A stretch of DNA of 64,000 nucleotides from Synechocystis salina LEGE 00031 (GTDB taxonomy: Bacteria > Cyanobacteriota > Cyanobacteriia > Cyanobacteriales > Microcystaceae). The translations under genes and the position numbers were made by a program. Of the stretch, positions 26,722 to 36,582 are shown in pieces. The first letter of the stretch is position 1. Every line of letters begins with the position of its first letter. Below the pieces are notes generated by a model. It did no database searches. It saw nothing but the letters and a program-made list of their open reading frames with translations, and had not been told where the DNA came from. The stretch is taken from the NCBI RefSeq assembly GCF_015207985.1, contig NZ_JADEVV010000002.1, positions 1 to 64,000 on the forward strand, read 5' to 3'.

Positions 26722-29700
26722 ATGTTTACTAACGTCAAGTCCACCATCCGCCGTGTTGATCCCGAAGCGTTACATGGGCGCAAGCTACTCAAGGTGGTCT
26801 ATGTGGTCTTGGAATCCCAGTATCAGAGCGCTTTGTCGGCGGCCGTTAGAAACATTAACCGTACTAACTCCAGCCTGGCCATCCAATTAACGGGCTATTT
26901 GATCGAGGAGTTGCGGGACCCGGAAAATTACGCCAACTTTAAGCACGATGTCAGCGAAGCAAACCTCTTCATTGCTTCCCTGATTTTCATTGAGGACTTG
27001 GCCGATAAGGTGGTGGAAGCCGTAACTCCCTACAGAGATAACCTAGATGCGGCGATCGTGTTCCCCTCCATGCCCCAGGTGATGCGCCTCAACAAAATGG
27101 GTTCTTTCTCCATGGCGCAATTGGGCCAATCAAAAAGTGCGATCGCCCAGTTTATGAAAAAGCGTAAGGAAAACAGCAGTGGCGCTGGCTTCCAGGATGC
27201 AATGTTAAAGCTGTTGCGGACCCTGCCCACGGTGCTGAAATATTTGCCGGTGGAAAAAGCCCGGGATGCCCGCAATTTCATGCTCAGCTTCCAGTATTGG
27301 CTGGGGGGCTCCCAGGAGAACTTGGAAAATTTCTTGTTGATGCTGACCGATAAATACGTTTATCCTGATTTGGGCTTAGACAAATTGGTCAACTACCAAG
27401 AGCCGGTGGTTTATCCCGATATGGGCATTTGGCATCCCCTATCGATGCAGATGTTTGAAAATGTTAAGGATTATCTGGAATGGTATAACCAACGTCCTGA
27501 CATTTCCGACGACTTAAAAGATCCCCTCGCCCCTTGTATTGGTTTGATCATGCAGCGGACGCACTTAGTTACTGGGGATGACGCCCATTACGTCGGCATG
27601 GTGCAGGAATTGGAGGCTATGGGGGCCAGGGTTATTTGTGTGTTCTCCGGCGGTCTTGATTTCTCCAAACCCGTGGATGAGTATTTCTTGGATAAAAGTG
27701 TCAATGGCATGGAGCCGCTGCCGATCGTCGATGCCGTGGTATCCCTAACGGGCTTTGCCCTGGTGGGAGGCCCCGCTCGCCAAGACCATCCCAAGGCGAT
27801 CGAGTCTTTAAAGAAATTAAACCGCCCCTATATGTGCGCCCTGCCCCTGGTGTTCCAAACCACGGAAGAATGGGAAGCCAGTGACCTCGGTTTGCACCCG
27901 ATCCAAGTAGCGTTACAAATTGCCATTCCTGAATTAGACGGGGCGATCGAACCCATTATCCTCTCCGGTCGAGATGGTTCCACCGGCCGAGCTATTGCTT
28001 TACAGGATCGGTTAGAGGCGATCGCCCAACGGGCCATGAAGTGGGCTAATCTACGGAAAAAACCGAAGCTTGACAAAAAAGTTGCCATTACCGTTTTTAG
28101 CTTCCCCCCCGATAAGGGCAATGTGGGTACTGCGGCTTACTTGGATGTATTTGGCTCCATTTACGAGGTGATGAAAGGGCTCCAGGGTAACGGTTACGAT
28201 GTCCAGGATTTACCTGGCTCTGCCAAGGAATTGATGGAAGCGGTGATCCACGATGTCCAAGCCCAATACAACAGCCCGGAATTAAACATCGCCCATCGCA
28301 TGTCAGTGGAGCAATATGAACGGCTTACTCCCTATTCCGTGCGATTGGAAGAAAACTGGGGCAAACCACCGGGACATTTGAACAGTGATGGGCAAAATCT
28401 GCTAATTTACGGCAAAGAATTTGGCAATGTCTTCATCGGCGTACAACCCACCTTTGGCTATGAAGGCGACCCGATGCGGTTGCTATTTTCCCGTTCCGCC
28501 AGTCCCCACCACGGTTTTGCCGCCTACTACACCTATTTGAACCACATCTGGAAAGCCGATGCAGTACTACACTTTGGCACCCATGGTTCCTTGGAATTTA
28601 TGCCCGGTAAGCAAATGGGCATGTCCGGAGAGTGCTATCCCGATAACTTGATCGGCACCATTCCCAACTTGTACTATTACGCCGCCAACAATCCTTCCGA
28701 GGCTACCATCGCCAAACGGCGGGGTTATGCTTCCACCATTTCCTACCTCACCCCCCCCGCGGAAAATGCCGGTTTATACAAAGGGCTACAGGAATTAAAT
28801 GAGTTAATTGGTTCCTATCAAACCCTCAAGGACTCCGGCCGGGGTATTCAGATTGTCAACACCATCATGGATCAAGCCCGCATCTGTAACCTTGACCAAG
28901 ATGTGGACTTACCAGACATCAATGCGGAGGCAATGGATCAAGAGCAACGGGATACCATTGTCGGTTCCGTTTACCGCAAGCTGATGGAAATTGAGTCCCG
29001 GCTCCTGCCCTGTGGTCTCCATGTCATTGGTCAGCCCCCCACCGCCGAAGAGGCGATCGCCACCTTGGTCAATATTGCCAGTTTGGACCGGGAAGAGGAA
29101 GGCATTTGGTCCTTGCCCACCCTGATTGCGGAAAGTATTGGGCGCAACATGGAGGAAATTTACCGCAACAGCGACAAAGGCATTTTGACCGACGTGGAAC
29201 TGTTGCAGGACATAACCCTGGCCTCCCGCGCCGCTGTTGCCGCTTTAGTGCAGGAGCAAATTAACGCCGATGGTCGGGTTTCCTTTGTTTCCAAACTCAA
29301 CTTCTTCAAAATTGGCAAAAAAGCTCCCTGGGTTAAATCCCTCTGTGATTCCGGCTATACCAACGTCAACGAAGAAAAACTCAAACCCCTGTTTGAATAC
29401 CTGGAATTCTGTCTGGAACAGGTTTGCGCTGATAACGAATTTGGCGGTTTACTCCAAGCCCTGGAAGGGGAATATGTTCTACCGGGCCCCGGCGGTGACC
29501 CCATCCGGAACCCCAACGTGTTACCCACGGGGAAAAATATCCACGCTTTGGATCCCCAGTCCATTCCTACCCTGGCCGCTGTGCAATCGGCAAAGGTAGT
29601 AGTGGATCGCCTCTTAGAACGACAAAAGGCGGAAAATGGCGGTAATTATCCCGAAACCATCGCCTCTGTGCTCTGGGGCACGGATAACATCAAAACCTAC

Positions 29701-30717
29701 GGCGAATCCCTCGCCCAAATTATGTGGATGGTGGGGGCCAAACCTGTCCCTGACGCCCTCGGCCGGGTTAATAAAATCGAACTGGTTTCCCTGGAGGAGC
29801 TAGGCCGCCCCCGCATTGACGTGGTGGTGAACTGTTCCGGCGTTTTCCGAGATCTGTTTATTAATCAGATGAACCTGTTAGATCAAGCGGTGAAACTAGC
29901 TGCCGAAGCCAATGAACCCCTGGAGATGAACTTTGTTCGTAAACATGCCCTCGAACAAGCTGAGGAAATGGGCATTGGGGTACGGGAAGCAGCCACCCGG
30001 ATTTTCTCGAACGCCTCCGGTTCCTATTCCTCTAACGTCAACTTGGCTGTGGAAAACAGTAGTTGGGAAGACGAGGCTGAATTGCAGGAAATGTACCTCA
30101 AGCGCAAATCCTTTGCCTTCAACTCCGATAACCCCGGCATGATGGATCAAAGTCGAGATATGTTCGAGCGGGCTTTAAAAACCGCCGATGCCACTTTCCA
30201 AAACCTCGATTCTTCGGAAATTAGCTTGACCGATGTATCCCACTATTTTGATTCTGATCCGACTAAGTTAATTGCCACCCTGCGGGATGACGGTAAGGCC
30301 CCTGCTGCCTACATTGCCGACACCACCACCGCCAACGCCCAGGTGCGTACCCTGTCGGAAACGGTGCGCCTTGATGCCCGCACTAAACTGCTCAACCCTA
30401 AATGGTACGAAGGAATGCTCTCCCACGGCTACGAAGGGGTACGGGAACTGTCCAAACGGTTAGTGAATACCATGGGTTGGAGTGCCACCGCTGGCGCTGT
30501 GGATAACTGGGTCTATGAAGACGCTAACAACACCTTCATCAAAGATGAGGAAATGTGCAAACGGTTGATGGATCTAAACCCCAACTCTTTCCGCCGTATG
30601 GTCAGCACTTTGTTGGAAGTGAATGGTCGCGGCTATTGGGAAACTTCCGATGAAAACCTGGAACGGTTGCAGGAGCTTTACCAAGAAGTGGAAGATCGCA
30701 TTGAGGGCGTTGAGTAG
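26722..30717 (+). CDS. chlH: Magnesium chelatase subunit H
   Basis: Porphyrin-binding subunit of the ATP-driven enzyme that inserts Mg into protoporphyrin IX, the committed step of chlorophyll synthesis; it works with ChlI, ChlD and Gun4. At 1331 residues it has full family length. Typical blocks are the N-terminal '[19 protein letters not shown]', '[20 protein letters not shown]', '[14 protein letters not shown]', '[19 protein letters not shown]' and the C-terminal '[19 protein letters not shown]'. The His and Glu of '[13 protein letters not shown]' belong to the region thought to line the metal site in the CobN/ChlH family. It is soluble or loosely membrane-bound. The gene stands alone between an RTX gene and a toxin-antitoxin pair. 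The homologue I recall is slr1055. Confidence 0.98.
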   Translation: MFTNVKSTIRRVDPEALHGRKLLKVVYVVLESQYQSALSAAVRNINRTNSSLAIQLTGYLIEELRDPENYANFKHDVSEANLFIASLIFIEDLADKVVEAVTPYRDNLDAAIVFPSMPQVMRLNKMGSFSMAQLGQSKSAIAQFMKKRKENSSGAGFQDAMLKLLRTLPTVLKYLPVEKARDARNFMLSFQYWLGGSQENLENFLLMLTDKYVYPDLGLDKLVNYQEPVVYPDMGIWHPLSMQMFENVKDYLEWYNQRPDISDDLKDPLAPCIGLIMQRTHLVTGDDAHYVGMVQELEAMGARVICVFSGGLDFSKPVDEYFLDKSVNGMEPLPIVDAVVSLTGFALVGGPARQDHPKAIESLKKLNRPYMCALPLVFQTTEEWEASDLGLHPIQVALQIAIPELDGAIEPIILSGRDGSTGRAIALQDRLEAIAQRAMKWANLRKKPKLDKKVAITVFSFPPDKGNVGTAAYLDVFGSIYEVMKGLQGNGYDVQDLPGSAKELMEAVIHDVQAQYNSPELNIAHRMSVEQYERLTPYSVRLEENWGKPPGHLNSDGQNLLIYGKEFGNVFIGVQPTFGYEGDPMRLLFSRSASPHHGFAAYYTYLNHIWKADAVLHFGTHGSLEFMPGKQMGMSGECYPDNLIGTIPNLYYYAANNPSEATIAKRRGYASTISYLTPPAENAGLYKGLQELNELIGSYQTLKDSGRGIQIVNTIMDQARICNLDQDVDLPDINAEAMDQEQRDTIVGSVYRKLMEIESRLLPCGLHVIGQPPTAEEAIATLVNIASLDREEEGIWSLPTLIAESIGRNMEEIYRNSDKGILTDVELLQDITLASRAAVAALVQEQINADGRVSFVSKLNFFKIGKKAPWVKSLCDSGYTNVNEEKLKPLFEYLEFCLEQVCADNEFGGLLQALEGEYVLPGPGGDPIRNPNVLPTGKNIHALDPQSIPTLAAVQSAKVVVDRLLERQKAENGGNYPETIASVLWGTDNIKTYGESLAQIMWMVGAKPVPDALGRVNKIELVSLEELGRPRIDVVVNCSGVFRDLFINQMNLLDQAVKLAAEANEPLEMNFVRKHALEQAEEMGIGVREAATRIFSNASGSYSSNVNLAVENSSWEDEAELQEMYLKRKSFAFNSDNPGMMDQSRDMFERALKTADATFQNLDSSEISLTDVSHYFDSDPTKLIATLRDDGKAPAAYIADTTTANAQVRTLSETVRLDARTKLLNPKWYEGMLSHGYEGVRELSKRLVNTMGWSATAGAVDNWVYEDANNTFIKDEEMCKRLMDLNPNSFRRMVSTLLEVNGRGYWETSDENLERLQELYQEVEDRIEGVE

Positions 30718-30739
30718 TTTGTATATTAACTTGATAAAT

Positions 30740-30774
30740 GAGGGGAGATGGGTTAAACTGCTCCCCTCTATTTT
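30740..30774 (+). terminator. Rho-independent terminator after chlH
   Basis: A perfect 8-base stem GAGGGGAG (30740-30747) with CTCCCCTC (30761-30768) encloses a 13-base loop and is followed by TATTTT. It starts 23 bases after the chlH stop codon. Confidence 0.85.
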
Positions 30775-30856
30775 AAAAATAAATCAAGAAATACACTCTA
30801 TGGATCGGCTTGTAGGAAATCAGGATTTGAAGCCGTGGTATTTCTCTAACAGTTAG

Positions 30857-31285
30857 TTACTGTATTTTTTCAAGTAGTTCTGTTGCGTTTTTCCATTCAG
30901 ATACTTTGCCGTTTTTATACACTTTAGAGATAAATGGTGCGGGGTGTTTTTCGATAAATTTCAACATTCCGATTAGTGCATCGCCAAAGGCAATTGCCGT
31001 TTCTTCTCCGGTGAGTTTTTTGGAAGCAAGGGTAAACATCCGAATCCCGGCACGGGCGACAGCTTGTCGTTCCATGGTATTTCTCGCTATCCGCGCATCT
31101 TTAGTTAAAACAATCCACCCCCATTCACCAATTTGAGGTATCCAGAATTGATCCGGCGTATTTTGTGGAAAATGATCGTCGTGAATTTCAACGTTTATCC
31201 CCGTTTCCCTAAGCATTTCTAGAATGGGATGTTTGCCAAGGCAGCGATCAATAAAGAAAACGATTTGTTGTTGATATTCGGTCAT
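30857..31285 (-). CDS. PIN-like toxin (VapC45-type)
   Basis: A 142-residue protein of the PIN-like/VapC45 group. The metal-site acids are visible: Asp13 in 'FFIDRCLGKH', the 'IHDDHFP' pair, and 'VLTKDARIARN' with a further Asp. Basic residues follow ('MERQAVARAGIRMF'). PIN domains are Mg-dependent RNases, and this subgroup is normally paired with a DUF433 or similar antitoxin; exactly such a gene lies directly upstream and overlaps this start by 4 bases (ATGA). Toxicity is inferred from family and arrangement. Convergent with chlH, it ends 139 bases from the chlH stop codon. Confidence 0.8.
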   Translation of the reverse strand: MTEYQQQIVFFIDRCLGKHPILEMLRETGINVEIHDDHFPQNTPDQFWIPQIGEWGWIVLTKDARIARNTMERQAVARAGIRMFTLASKKLTGEETAIAFGDALIGMLKFIEKHPAPFISKVYKNGKVSEWKNATELLEKIQ

Positions 31286-31992
31286 GCAACAGCGCGACGA
31301 TAACGGCTTTCACAACGAATTGCTTCTTCAATTTTCTCGATATCGCAATCATAATCATAGGCTAGTTGTTTATGGGAATCGCCCGCTAAAAATCTCTCTG
31401 CAACGATCTCTGTGGGAATTCCTGTGTCTGCAATAACCATCCTTCCGAAAGCAATGCGTGGATCGATTACGACAATACGGGGGCTATCTTGGTCTTCGTT
31501 GCGAGTGAAGGGGAATAATTTTATGGCTAGTCCCTTATCATCAGGTTCGATCCTTTCGAGGTGAGCTTTCATTGCATCTTTAAGGATAATTTGACGTTGG
31601 TTTGATGCGTTAATTAGTTCGCCGTAGCAGTCTATGAAAATGTCTACGCCATCAGTAAAAAACTCCTGATGGGCTAGGGGATGCGGAATTTTTATTTTTT
31701 CGTCGATGTAGTCTAATGCGATGCGAACTTTCTTTAAGTCAATTTGGTGATGTTTACGAATCGATCTCAGTACATGAATTTCAATAAGATTAATAAAAGT
31801 CAGCCTGAGAGGCTTCTTGATTTTGGCGGTGATAACCGGCTCAAAATGATTGTGACCATCTGTGACTCTGTAGCGATAGCCTACTGCCCAAGAGCGAATG
31901 GTTGGGGCGGGAATACTTAGGTAGCGGGACGCGTCCCCAGCAGAATAGTTGGGAATATTACGTGGATCTTGACCGCCATAAATATCGATCAC
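31282..31992 (-). CDS. HTH-DUF433 antitoxin partner of the PIN-like toxin
   Basis: A 236-residue two-part protein. The N-terminus has a MerR/xis-like winged helix ('YSAGDASRYLSIPAPTIRSW'), the C-terminus a DUF433 domain ('DPRIAFGRMVIADTGIPTEI' and 'DYDCDIEKIEEAIRCE') that is another small DNA-binding fold typical of antitoxins. The middle part ('KIKKPLRLTFINLIEIHVL') is the linker described for VapB45-type antitoxins. The stop codon overlaps the toxin start, so the two are translated together. The protein probably represses its own promoter in the short region between 31993 and the divergent HicB-like frame. Confidence 0.82.
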   Translation of the reverse strand: MIDIYGGQDPRNIPNYSAGDASRYLSIPAPTIRSWAVGYRYRVTDGHNHFEPVITAKIKKPLRLTFINLIEIHVLRSIRKHHQIDLKKVRIALDYIDEKIKIPHPLAHQEFFTDGVDIFIDCYGELINASNQRQIILKDAMKAHLERIEPDDKGLAIKLFPFTRNEDQDSPRIVVIDPRIAFGRMVIADTGIPTEIVAERFLAGDSHKQLAYDYDCDIEKIEEAIRCESRYRRAVA

Positions 31993-32075
31993 TTTTAGCC
32001 TGTTTCGTTTCGGGGTTATTCTATTTTAAGGCTAACGATCGTTTTTTGTCCCTGTACTTTGAGTTATGCCTAAAC

Positions 32076-32285
32076 TTGAAATATCTTATTTCTATTATTC
32101 CCGAGGAGAAAGGAGGATTTACCGCACTGATTCCCGATTTACCCAGATGTATGACCCAAGGAGAAACAATCGAAGAAGTTCTGATAAATATTGAAGAAGC
32201 TCGACAGTTATGGATTGAGACAGTTTATCTGAGTGGCAAAAAAGTGATTTCCCTCAGAGGCGGACAGAAAGTGAAAGAGGTTTAA
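32076..32285 (+). CDS. Orphan HicB-like antitoxin fragment
   Basis: The last 69 codons of a plus-strand frame read as a HicB-type partial RNase-H fold: 'LKYLISIIPEEKGGFTALIP' start, then 'DLPRCMTQGETIEEVLINI' and 'EEARQLWIETVYLSGKKV', close to the family motif 'DLPGC-x-G-x-T-x-EEA'. The start is unclear: no ATG fits; TTG at 32076 ('MKYLISIIP') is the most natural, with TTG at 32046 also open. No HicA toxin gene is adjacent on either side; HIP1 palindromes and AT-rich sequence follow. It may be a free-standing regulator, an antidote, or a relic of a deleted hicAB pair. It is divergent from the DUF433/PIN pair. Confidence 0.7.
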   Translation: MKYLISIIPEEKGGFTALIPDLPRCMTQGETIEEVLINIEEARQLWIETVYLSGKKVISLRGGQKVKEV

Positions 32286-32390
32286 ATGGCGATCGCCATC
32301 ATGAAGAAAATTAGGTGGCGATAACAGCGGTCGCCATCATAGAAAAATAAACGGCGATCGCCGCATGCCGTCTCAATTAAGATCGCCAAC
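32286..32390. repeat. Cluster of HIP1 (GCGATCGC) palindromes
   Basis: Within about 100 bases there are two complete GGCGATCGCC palindromes (near 32289 and 32355), a variant able to fold as TGGCGA...TCGCCA (near 32315) and a further half site. HIP1 is the highly iterated palindrome of Synechocystis genomes and occurs dozens of times across this window, mostly singly in coding sequence; this intergenic grouping is unusually dense. Confidence 0.75.
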
Positions 32391-32518
32391 TAGTTCAGAA
32401 CTGCGAAATATTATCCATCATCCCCCACAAAAAGAAGACAAAAAAGGCAGACTGTCAGGGACTACTTCTGGGATAATACTTACAAATTTAATTAACAATC
32501 TTTATTTATCAATAATTT

Positions 32519-34018
32519 ATGAAAGTACAGTTTTATGAAAAATTAGGTAAGCGCAGAACTCAAAGTATTTTGTTGTCTGTTGCAATATTAATTATTTCCT
32601 ATTTTACTTACTTTCATAATTATAATTATCCCCAGGCAGTCTTTTGGGATGAAAATTATCATATTCCTGCAGCTCAGAAATATCTTAACAGAACTTTCTT
32701 TATGTATGAGCATCCTCCGCTAGGACCAATGTTAGTTGCCCTTGGAGAGCATTTGCTACACCCTAATAATTTTTCTAATCAGTTTAATGATATTTATTAT
32801 GCCAAGGATTTTCCTGCTGATTTTTCCTTTGCTGGTTATCGTTTTATTCCAACAATTTGTGCTTGGTTATTGCCCTTGGTATTCTTTTTTATTACCCTAA
32901 ATTTAGTGGACAATAAGATTATCGCTTTTTTGTTGAGCTTTCTTGTTTTATTTGATAATGCAATGATTGTGCATTTTCGAGCAGCAATGCTGGATGCTCC
33001 ATTAATGCTATTTATTGCCCTTTCAATTTTATTTTTTCTATTAGCTTTAAAAAATAAAAAATATAATAAATACTTAGCCCTTTATTCCATTGGACTGGGA
33101 GTCAGTGTTGGCCTAGTGGCTACAACTAAAATGACTGGCTTAATTGTCTTATTGTTATTTCCACTGTTATTTTCTAAGCTATTTCCCCATTGGCAAAAAG
33201 TTATTTTGTCACTGGGAATTGCATTGATTAGTTTTGTCTTAACGTTTGTGATGGTTTGGCAAATTCATTTTTCTATTGCTAAAAATATCAATTCAAATTT
33301 AGATAGTGGTGGATATTTTGATATTTCCACAGAATACAGGGAGTTAATTGATCAGAATAAGCAAAATGAAATTTGGTCATTTCCCTTAAGACTACAGGAG
33401 CATTTTAAGCACGTAAAAAATTATCAAAAGGGCGTACCAAAATTAGATTTAAGCAAGCCAGATGAAAATGGAAGCCCAAGCTTATTTTGGCCTTTGGGAG
33501 CCAGAGCAATCAACTATCGCTGGGAAACTGCTGATGGTGTTTTCTACAAATACCTATACTTACAGGTTAATCCAGTGGTCTGGTTTTTGGGACTCAGTGG
33601 AACTTTAGGAACAACGGCATTAATTTTTGTTTATATCTTTTTTCCATTACGGGAACCGCTTAAAAATAAGTTTCTAGTGGCTACTTTTTTGCTTCTTTAC
33701 TGGAGCTATATGATTCTCATTAGTCAGTTGGGTAGAGTGATGTATCTATATCATTACTTCCCAGCGCTGTTATTTAGTTTTTGCTTGTTTGCTCTTTTGG
33801 TTGAAGAAACAAGGAAAATAGGAAATTTATTATTAACTACTAAGTACAAAATTTTGATTTTAGCAGTGTTATCGGCAATGGTTCTTGTATCCTATCACTT
33901 TTATAGCCCATTAACCTATTATCAAACTTTAAATGATGAACAGTTCCGCCAGCGCATGATTTTCCCTCTTTGGGATTTACGATGTGTGAATTGTGCAAGA
34001 ACAGGATTCTACAAATAA
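32519..34018 (+). CDS. PMT/GT39-like membrane glycosyltransferase
   Basis: A 499-residue polytopic membrane protein with about ten hydrophobic helices. The first periplasmic loop has the family signature 'VFWDENYHIPAAQKYL' with the Asp-Glu pair used by protein O-mannosyltransferase-type enzymes, then 'MYEHPPLGPMLVALGEHLL', the PMT 'HPPL' motif. Such enzymes take a sugar from a polyprenyl-phosphate donor and transfer it to protein or glycan outside the membrane; the donor could come from the DPM1-like enzyme at 13.9-14.9 kb, but this is not shown. Base composition is clearly more AT-rich than in chlH or gcvP, and the codons are rich in A/T endings, which suggests transfer or low expression. 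Acceptor unknown. Confidence 0.85.
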   Translation: MKVQFYEKLGKRRTQSILLSVAILIISYFTYFHNYNYPQAVFWDENYHIPAAQKYLNRTFFMYEHPPLGPMLVALGEHLLHPNNFSNQFNDIYYAKDFPADFSFAGYRFIPTICAWLLPLVFFFITLNLVDNKIIAFLLSFLVLFDNAMIVHFRAAMLDAPLMLFIALSILFFLLALKNKKYNKYLALYSIGLGVSVGLVATTKMTGLIVLLLFPLLFSKLFPHWQKVILSLGIALISFVLTFVMVWQIHFSIAKNINSNLDSGGYFDISTEYRELIDQNKQNEIWSFPLRLQEHFKHVKNYQKGVPKLDLSKPDENGSPSLFWPLGARAINYRWETADGVFYKYLYLQVNPVVWFLGLSGTLGTTALIFVYIFFPLREPLKNKFLVATFLLLYWSYMILISQLGRVMYLYHYFPALLFSFCLFALLVEETRKIGNLLLTTKYKILILAVLSAMVLVSYHFYSPLTYYQTLNDEQFRQRMIFPLWDLRCVNCARTGFYK

Positions 34019-34118
34019 AAAAATTAAAGGCATACAACTAAGGCATGCCTCTAACAATCATGAATTGTTGCTTCGGAATCAGAATTCTATTGAGATAAGA
34101 GATCTAGTCAGCTTGACA

Positions 34119-35897
34119 CTAGCGACAAGATTTTTGTCCGTTGTTCCATTTACCGCCAGCGGCAATACAAGTCACACGATCAGTAATTGAACTAAGGGGA
34201 AGAGTAGAACTAACACTAGACTGAGCGCTTGATGCCATGGAGCTAGTACTTGATGTCGCACTAGATGCAGTACTGGAAACCTGCGAGCTGATACTAGAAG
34301 CAGCACCTGACGCTATGGAGCTAGAACTTGAAACACCACTGACCAGGGGTGGTTGAGAAACAAGACGACCGCCTTGGGCAAGGGGAGATAAGCTTGGCAC
34401 AGTGCCAGTGGTACTAGTTTCCAAAGATTGCCATGTTGAGCTGGCTCCTATGGCTGGGATAGGATAGGCGGAAGAAGTGGTATTTGTAAATTCGTTCGGA
34501 ACGGTGTTTGAAGGCTGGCTGGAAACTATCGCTAATTTGCCATTGTTTGATCCACAACTGCCTATCTTGCCGAAGCTCTTAACAATGAAAGTACCGTAAA
34601 AGTTACCATTGCCAGTTTTACCAAGGGCATAGTTAGGAGCAAGAACAAAGGCGTCCACTGCCCTATCAGAGTTACCGTTCATGCAAATTTCGCCACCAGA
34701 CGACTTCATACCGAAAATTTGCAGATTTGTCGGAACACAACCGGCTGTGGTTTTGCAGTTGCTATTGACACTTGTTGTTTTAGGAATATCTCCATAAAGA
34801 TAAATTCTGTATTTTTTACCACCACTGTGATCCAGGGTAATATCCCCTAAATTTGAAGGACTGCTGTAATAGAAATAGCCATCGGCCGCCGGTACCTCTC
34901 CAACTCTTGGCAAAGAGGCTGAGCCACTCAAGGTATAAGGGGTGACCCCTGTGGGAACGCTAGGAATTGATGGCATTGGGGCGTCAGTTCGATATGCTTC
35001 ATAGCCTCTCGATTTTTGTGCTGCATTTAATTGACCCATGTAGGTGTTTGAAATATTTCCACCACAGTCGCTGATGGCAATGTCGCCATCAATTGTGCCA
35101 GCACTGTCGTTGTAACTAGTTTCCGATTTGCTTAGATCATTAACCCCTCCCTCTTTAACCCATAGTCCGGGAGAAATCGTGCTCACGTCAAAGGGAGTGT
35201 CACTTGATTCTGGAGTGACGGAAATAGGGAATGTGGTTGTGATAGTTGTCTTTGTCTCTTTACCGGGAACCTCACCCTCAACGGTCATTTGAGCTAACCA
35301 ACTCTTTCCGGCAGGAGGATAATAGCTTTGTCCGGTGGCAGAGTCATAGCCTTGATAGCTAAAACTAGTTAGGCGAAATTTGCCTTTGCTGGAGTCTCCT
35401 GTAACTAAATCTTTCCCTGTCACTGCTGCGGTACGAAGGTCTTTCAGTGCTGACTTGATTTGGGTTTCCTTTGTCGTAATTTCGGCTGAGGTAGGAGGAG
35501 TTCCGCTACTACACGCGCTATTACCTGAGGCTCCACCTCCAGAAGCCAAGTTCGTTGCGATTTTTGTCACATATTTTTGGAGATCAGTATCATTAATCAC
35601 AACTGTGCCATCACCGTTAACTGTTATTGCCGTTTCCCATTTATCCTTAGGATACAAAGCCATAAACTTTGAGCCCAGTAAAAAATTTTGTATCTGTGTC
35701 ACTCCAGCTTCGGCTACTGCCTCTGACTGCTGTTTCATCGCCTTGGAAGTGACCTGATTTTGATCATTCATCCCCTTCATGGCGATCGCCGCCGCCGCCA
35801 CGGTAATTACCAACCCCCCCATAATCACCATGGGCATGGCAAAACCAGTATTACGTTTGGCAGCGGTGAGAAAATTGAGGAAAAAGCGAGTATTCAT
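34119..35897 (-). CDS. Prepilin-like (PilX-type) surface protein with Ser/Ala-rich tail
   Basis: A 592-residue protein with a type IV prepilin-like N-terminus: basic 'TAAKRNTG', then a hydrophobic helix 'FAMPMVIMGGLVITVAAAAIAM' (cut in the middle it is about 22 residues from Phe19), then an amphipathic helix with 'QSEAVAEAGVTQIQNFL', as in PilX-like minor pilins. The Gly-Phe processing site is present but the usual Glu5 is absent, as in PilX-type and GspK-type subunits. A globular part (about 60-450) contains several Cys. The tail is strikingly low-complexity: alternating Ser/Ala for about 60 residues ('SSQVSSTASSATSSTSSMAS'), then a small 'CIAAGGKWNNGQKSC' knot-like end. It looks like a surface or pilus-tip adhesin. 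A perfect CRP-type palindrome lies about 180 bases before the start. Confidence 0.75.
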   Translation of the reverse strand: MNTRFFLNFLTAAKRNTGFAMPMVIMGGLVITVAAAAIAMKGMNDQNQVTSKAMKQQSEAVAEAGVTQIQNFLLGSKFMALYPKDKWETAITVNGDGTVVINDTDLQKYVTKIATNLASGGGASGNSACSSGTPPTSAEITTKETQIKSALKDLRTAAVTGKDLVTGDSSKGKFRLTSFSYQGYDSATGQSYYPPAGKSWLAQMTVEGEVPGKETKTTITTTFPISVTPESSDTPFDVSTISPGLWVKEGGVNDLSKSETSYNDSAGTIDGDIAISDCGGNISNTYMGQLNAAQKSRGYEAYRTDAPMPSIPSVPTGVTPYTLSGSASLPRVGEVPAADGYFYYSSPSNLGDITLDHSGGKKYRIYLYGDIPKTTSVNSNCKTTAGCVPTNLQIFGMKSSGGEICMNGNSDRAVDAFVLAPNYALGKTGNGNFYGTFIVKSFGKIGSCGSNNGKLAIVSSQPSNTVPNEFTNTTSSAYPIPAIGASSTWQSLETSTTGTVPSLSPLAQGGRLVSQPPLVSGVSSSSSIASGAASSISSQVSSTASSATSSTSSMASSAQSSVSSTLPLSSITDRVTCIAAGGKWNNGQKSCR

Positions 35898-36582
35898 GAC
35901 TGATTTTCAACTGTGAGTAAAAACAAGGTAGGCGAGACGGGAAAGCAACCAATAACAAAAAACAAATGAATTATATTTAAGGGCACTGGACTCTGGTTAT
36001 TGTTTGAAGCGGGGCTAACTTTTTTTGACGACGTTTCATCTCACCAAACTATATTTTATTATTCCAGTTGACCCACGTATGTGACCCGGATCACAATCCT
36101 TTACTTCCTCACTAAGCCGTAAATTTAACCTACCCAGGTGGGATCGGAAAAATAGCACGTAGGTTAAAAACAAGTCAGGCTCAAAGCCCCAAACCCTTGT
36201 CAGTCAAGAATTCTAGCCCAATTAAAAATGCCCTGCTGGGGGATAAGGCGGTTGGGAACTGAACCGGAAAAGAGTGCTTCGTCCAACACCAATAAAAGTG
36301 CGAGCCAGCAATGGCCCCAGATAAATTAGCATCGTGCCCCAACACCACTTGTCAGCAAGCAAATTTAAAGACTTTTCAAGAATTAGTTAAAGTTAAAATT
36401 GGAAAAAAGTTAATTAATTTTCACCTGGCTCCCCCGGGGAAAAATCAAGTTGAAAGAGAGCTGTTGGCAAAAAAGACATCAGGATTCCTGGCCCTGGAGG
36501 CAAATTAAGGACAAAAGGCGCTGTTGGTTGGTTGCTAATGAACTGGGAAGTCTGAGCTATACCAAAAGTCAACCACATAGGG
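35898..36582. promoter_or_regulatory. Long intergenic region with a perfect CRP-type site
   Basis: The palindrome TGTGA-CCCGGA-TCACA lies at 36080-36095, matching the CRP/SYCRP1 consensus TGTGAN6TCACA exactly in both arms. It is 183 bases before the ATG of the prepilin-like gene on the minus strand. No gene was found in the region; a 65-codon plus-strand frame at 36311-36508 has neither a ribosome site nor recognisable sequence. Confidence 0.7.

Noticed and set aside
32286-32390. Possible CRISPR array from repeated GGCGATCGCC units
   Set aside because: The units are short HIP1 palindromes at irregular distances without equal spacers; no cas gene is near.
36311-36508. 65-codon plus-strand frame in the gap before the diguanylate cyclase gene
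   Set aside because: No ribosome site, no recognisable sequence, and it ends close to the antisense of a real gene; treated as chance.
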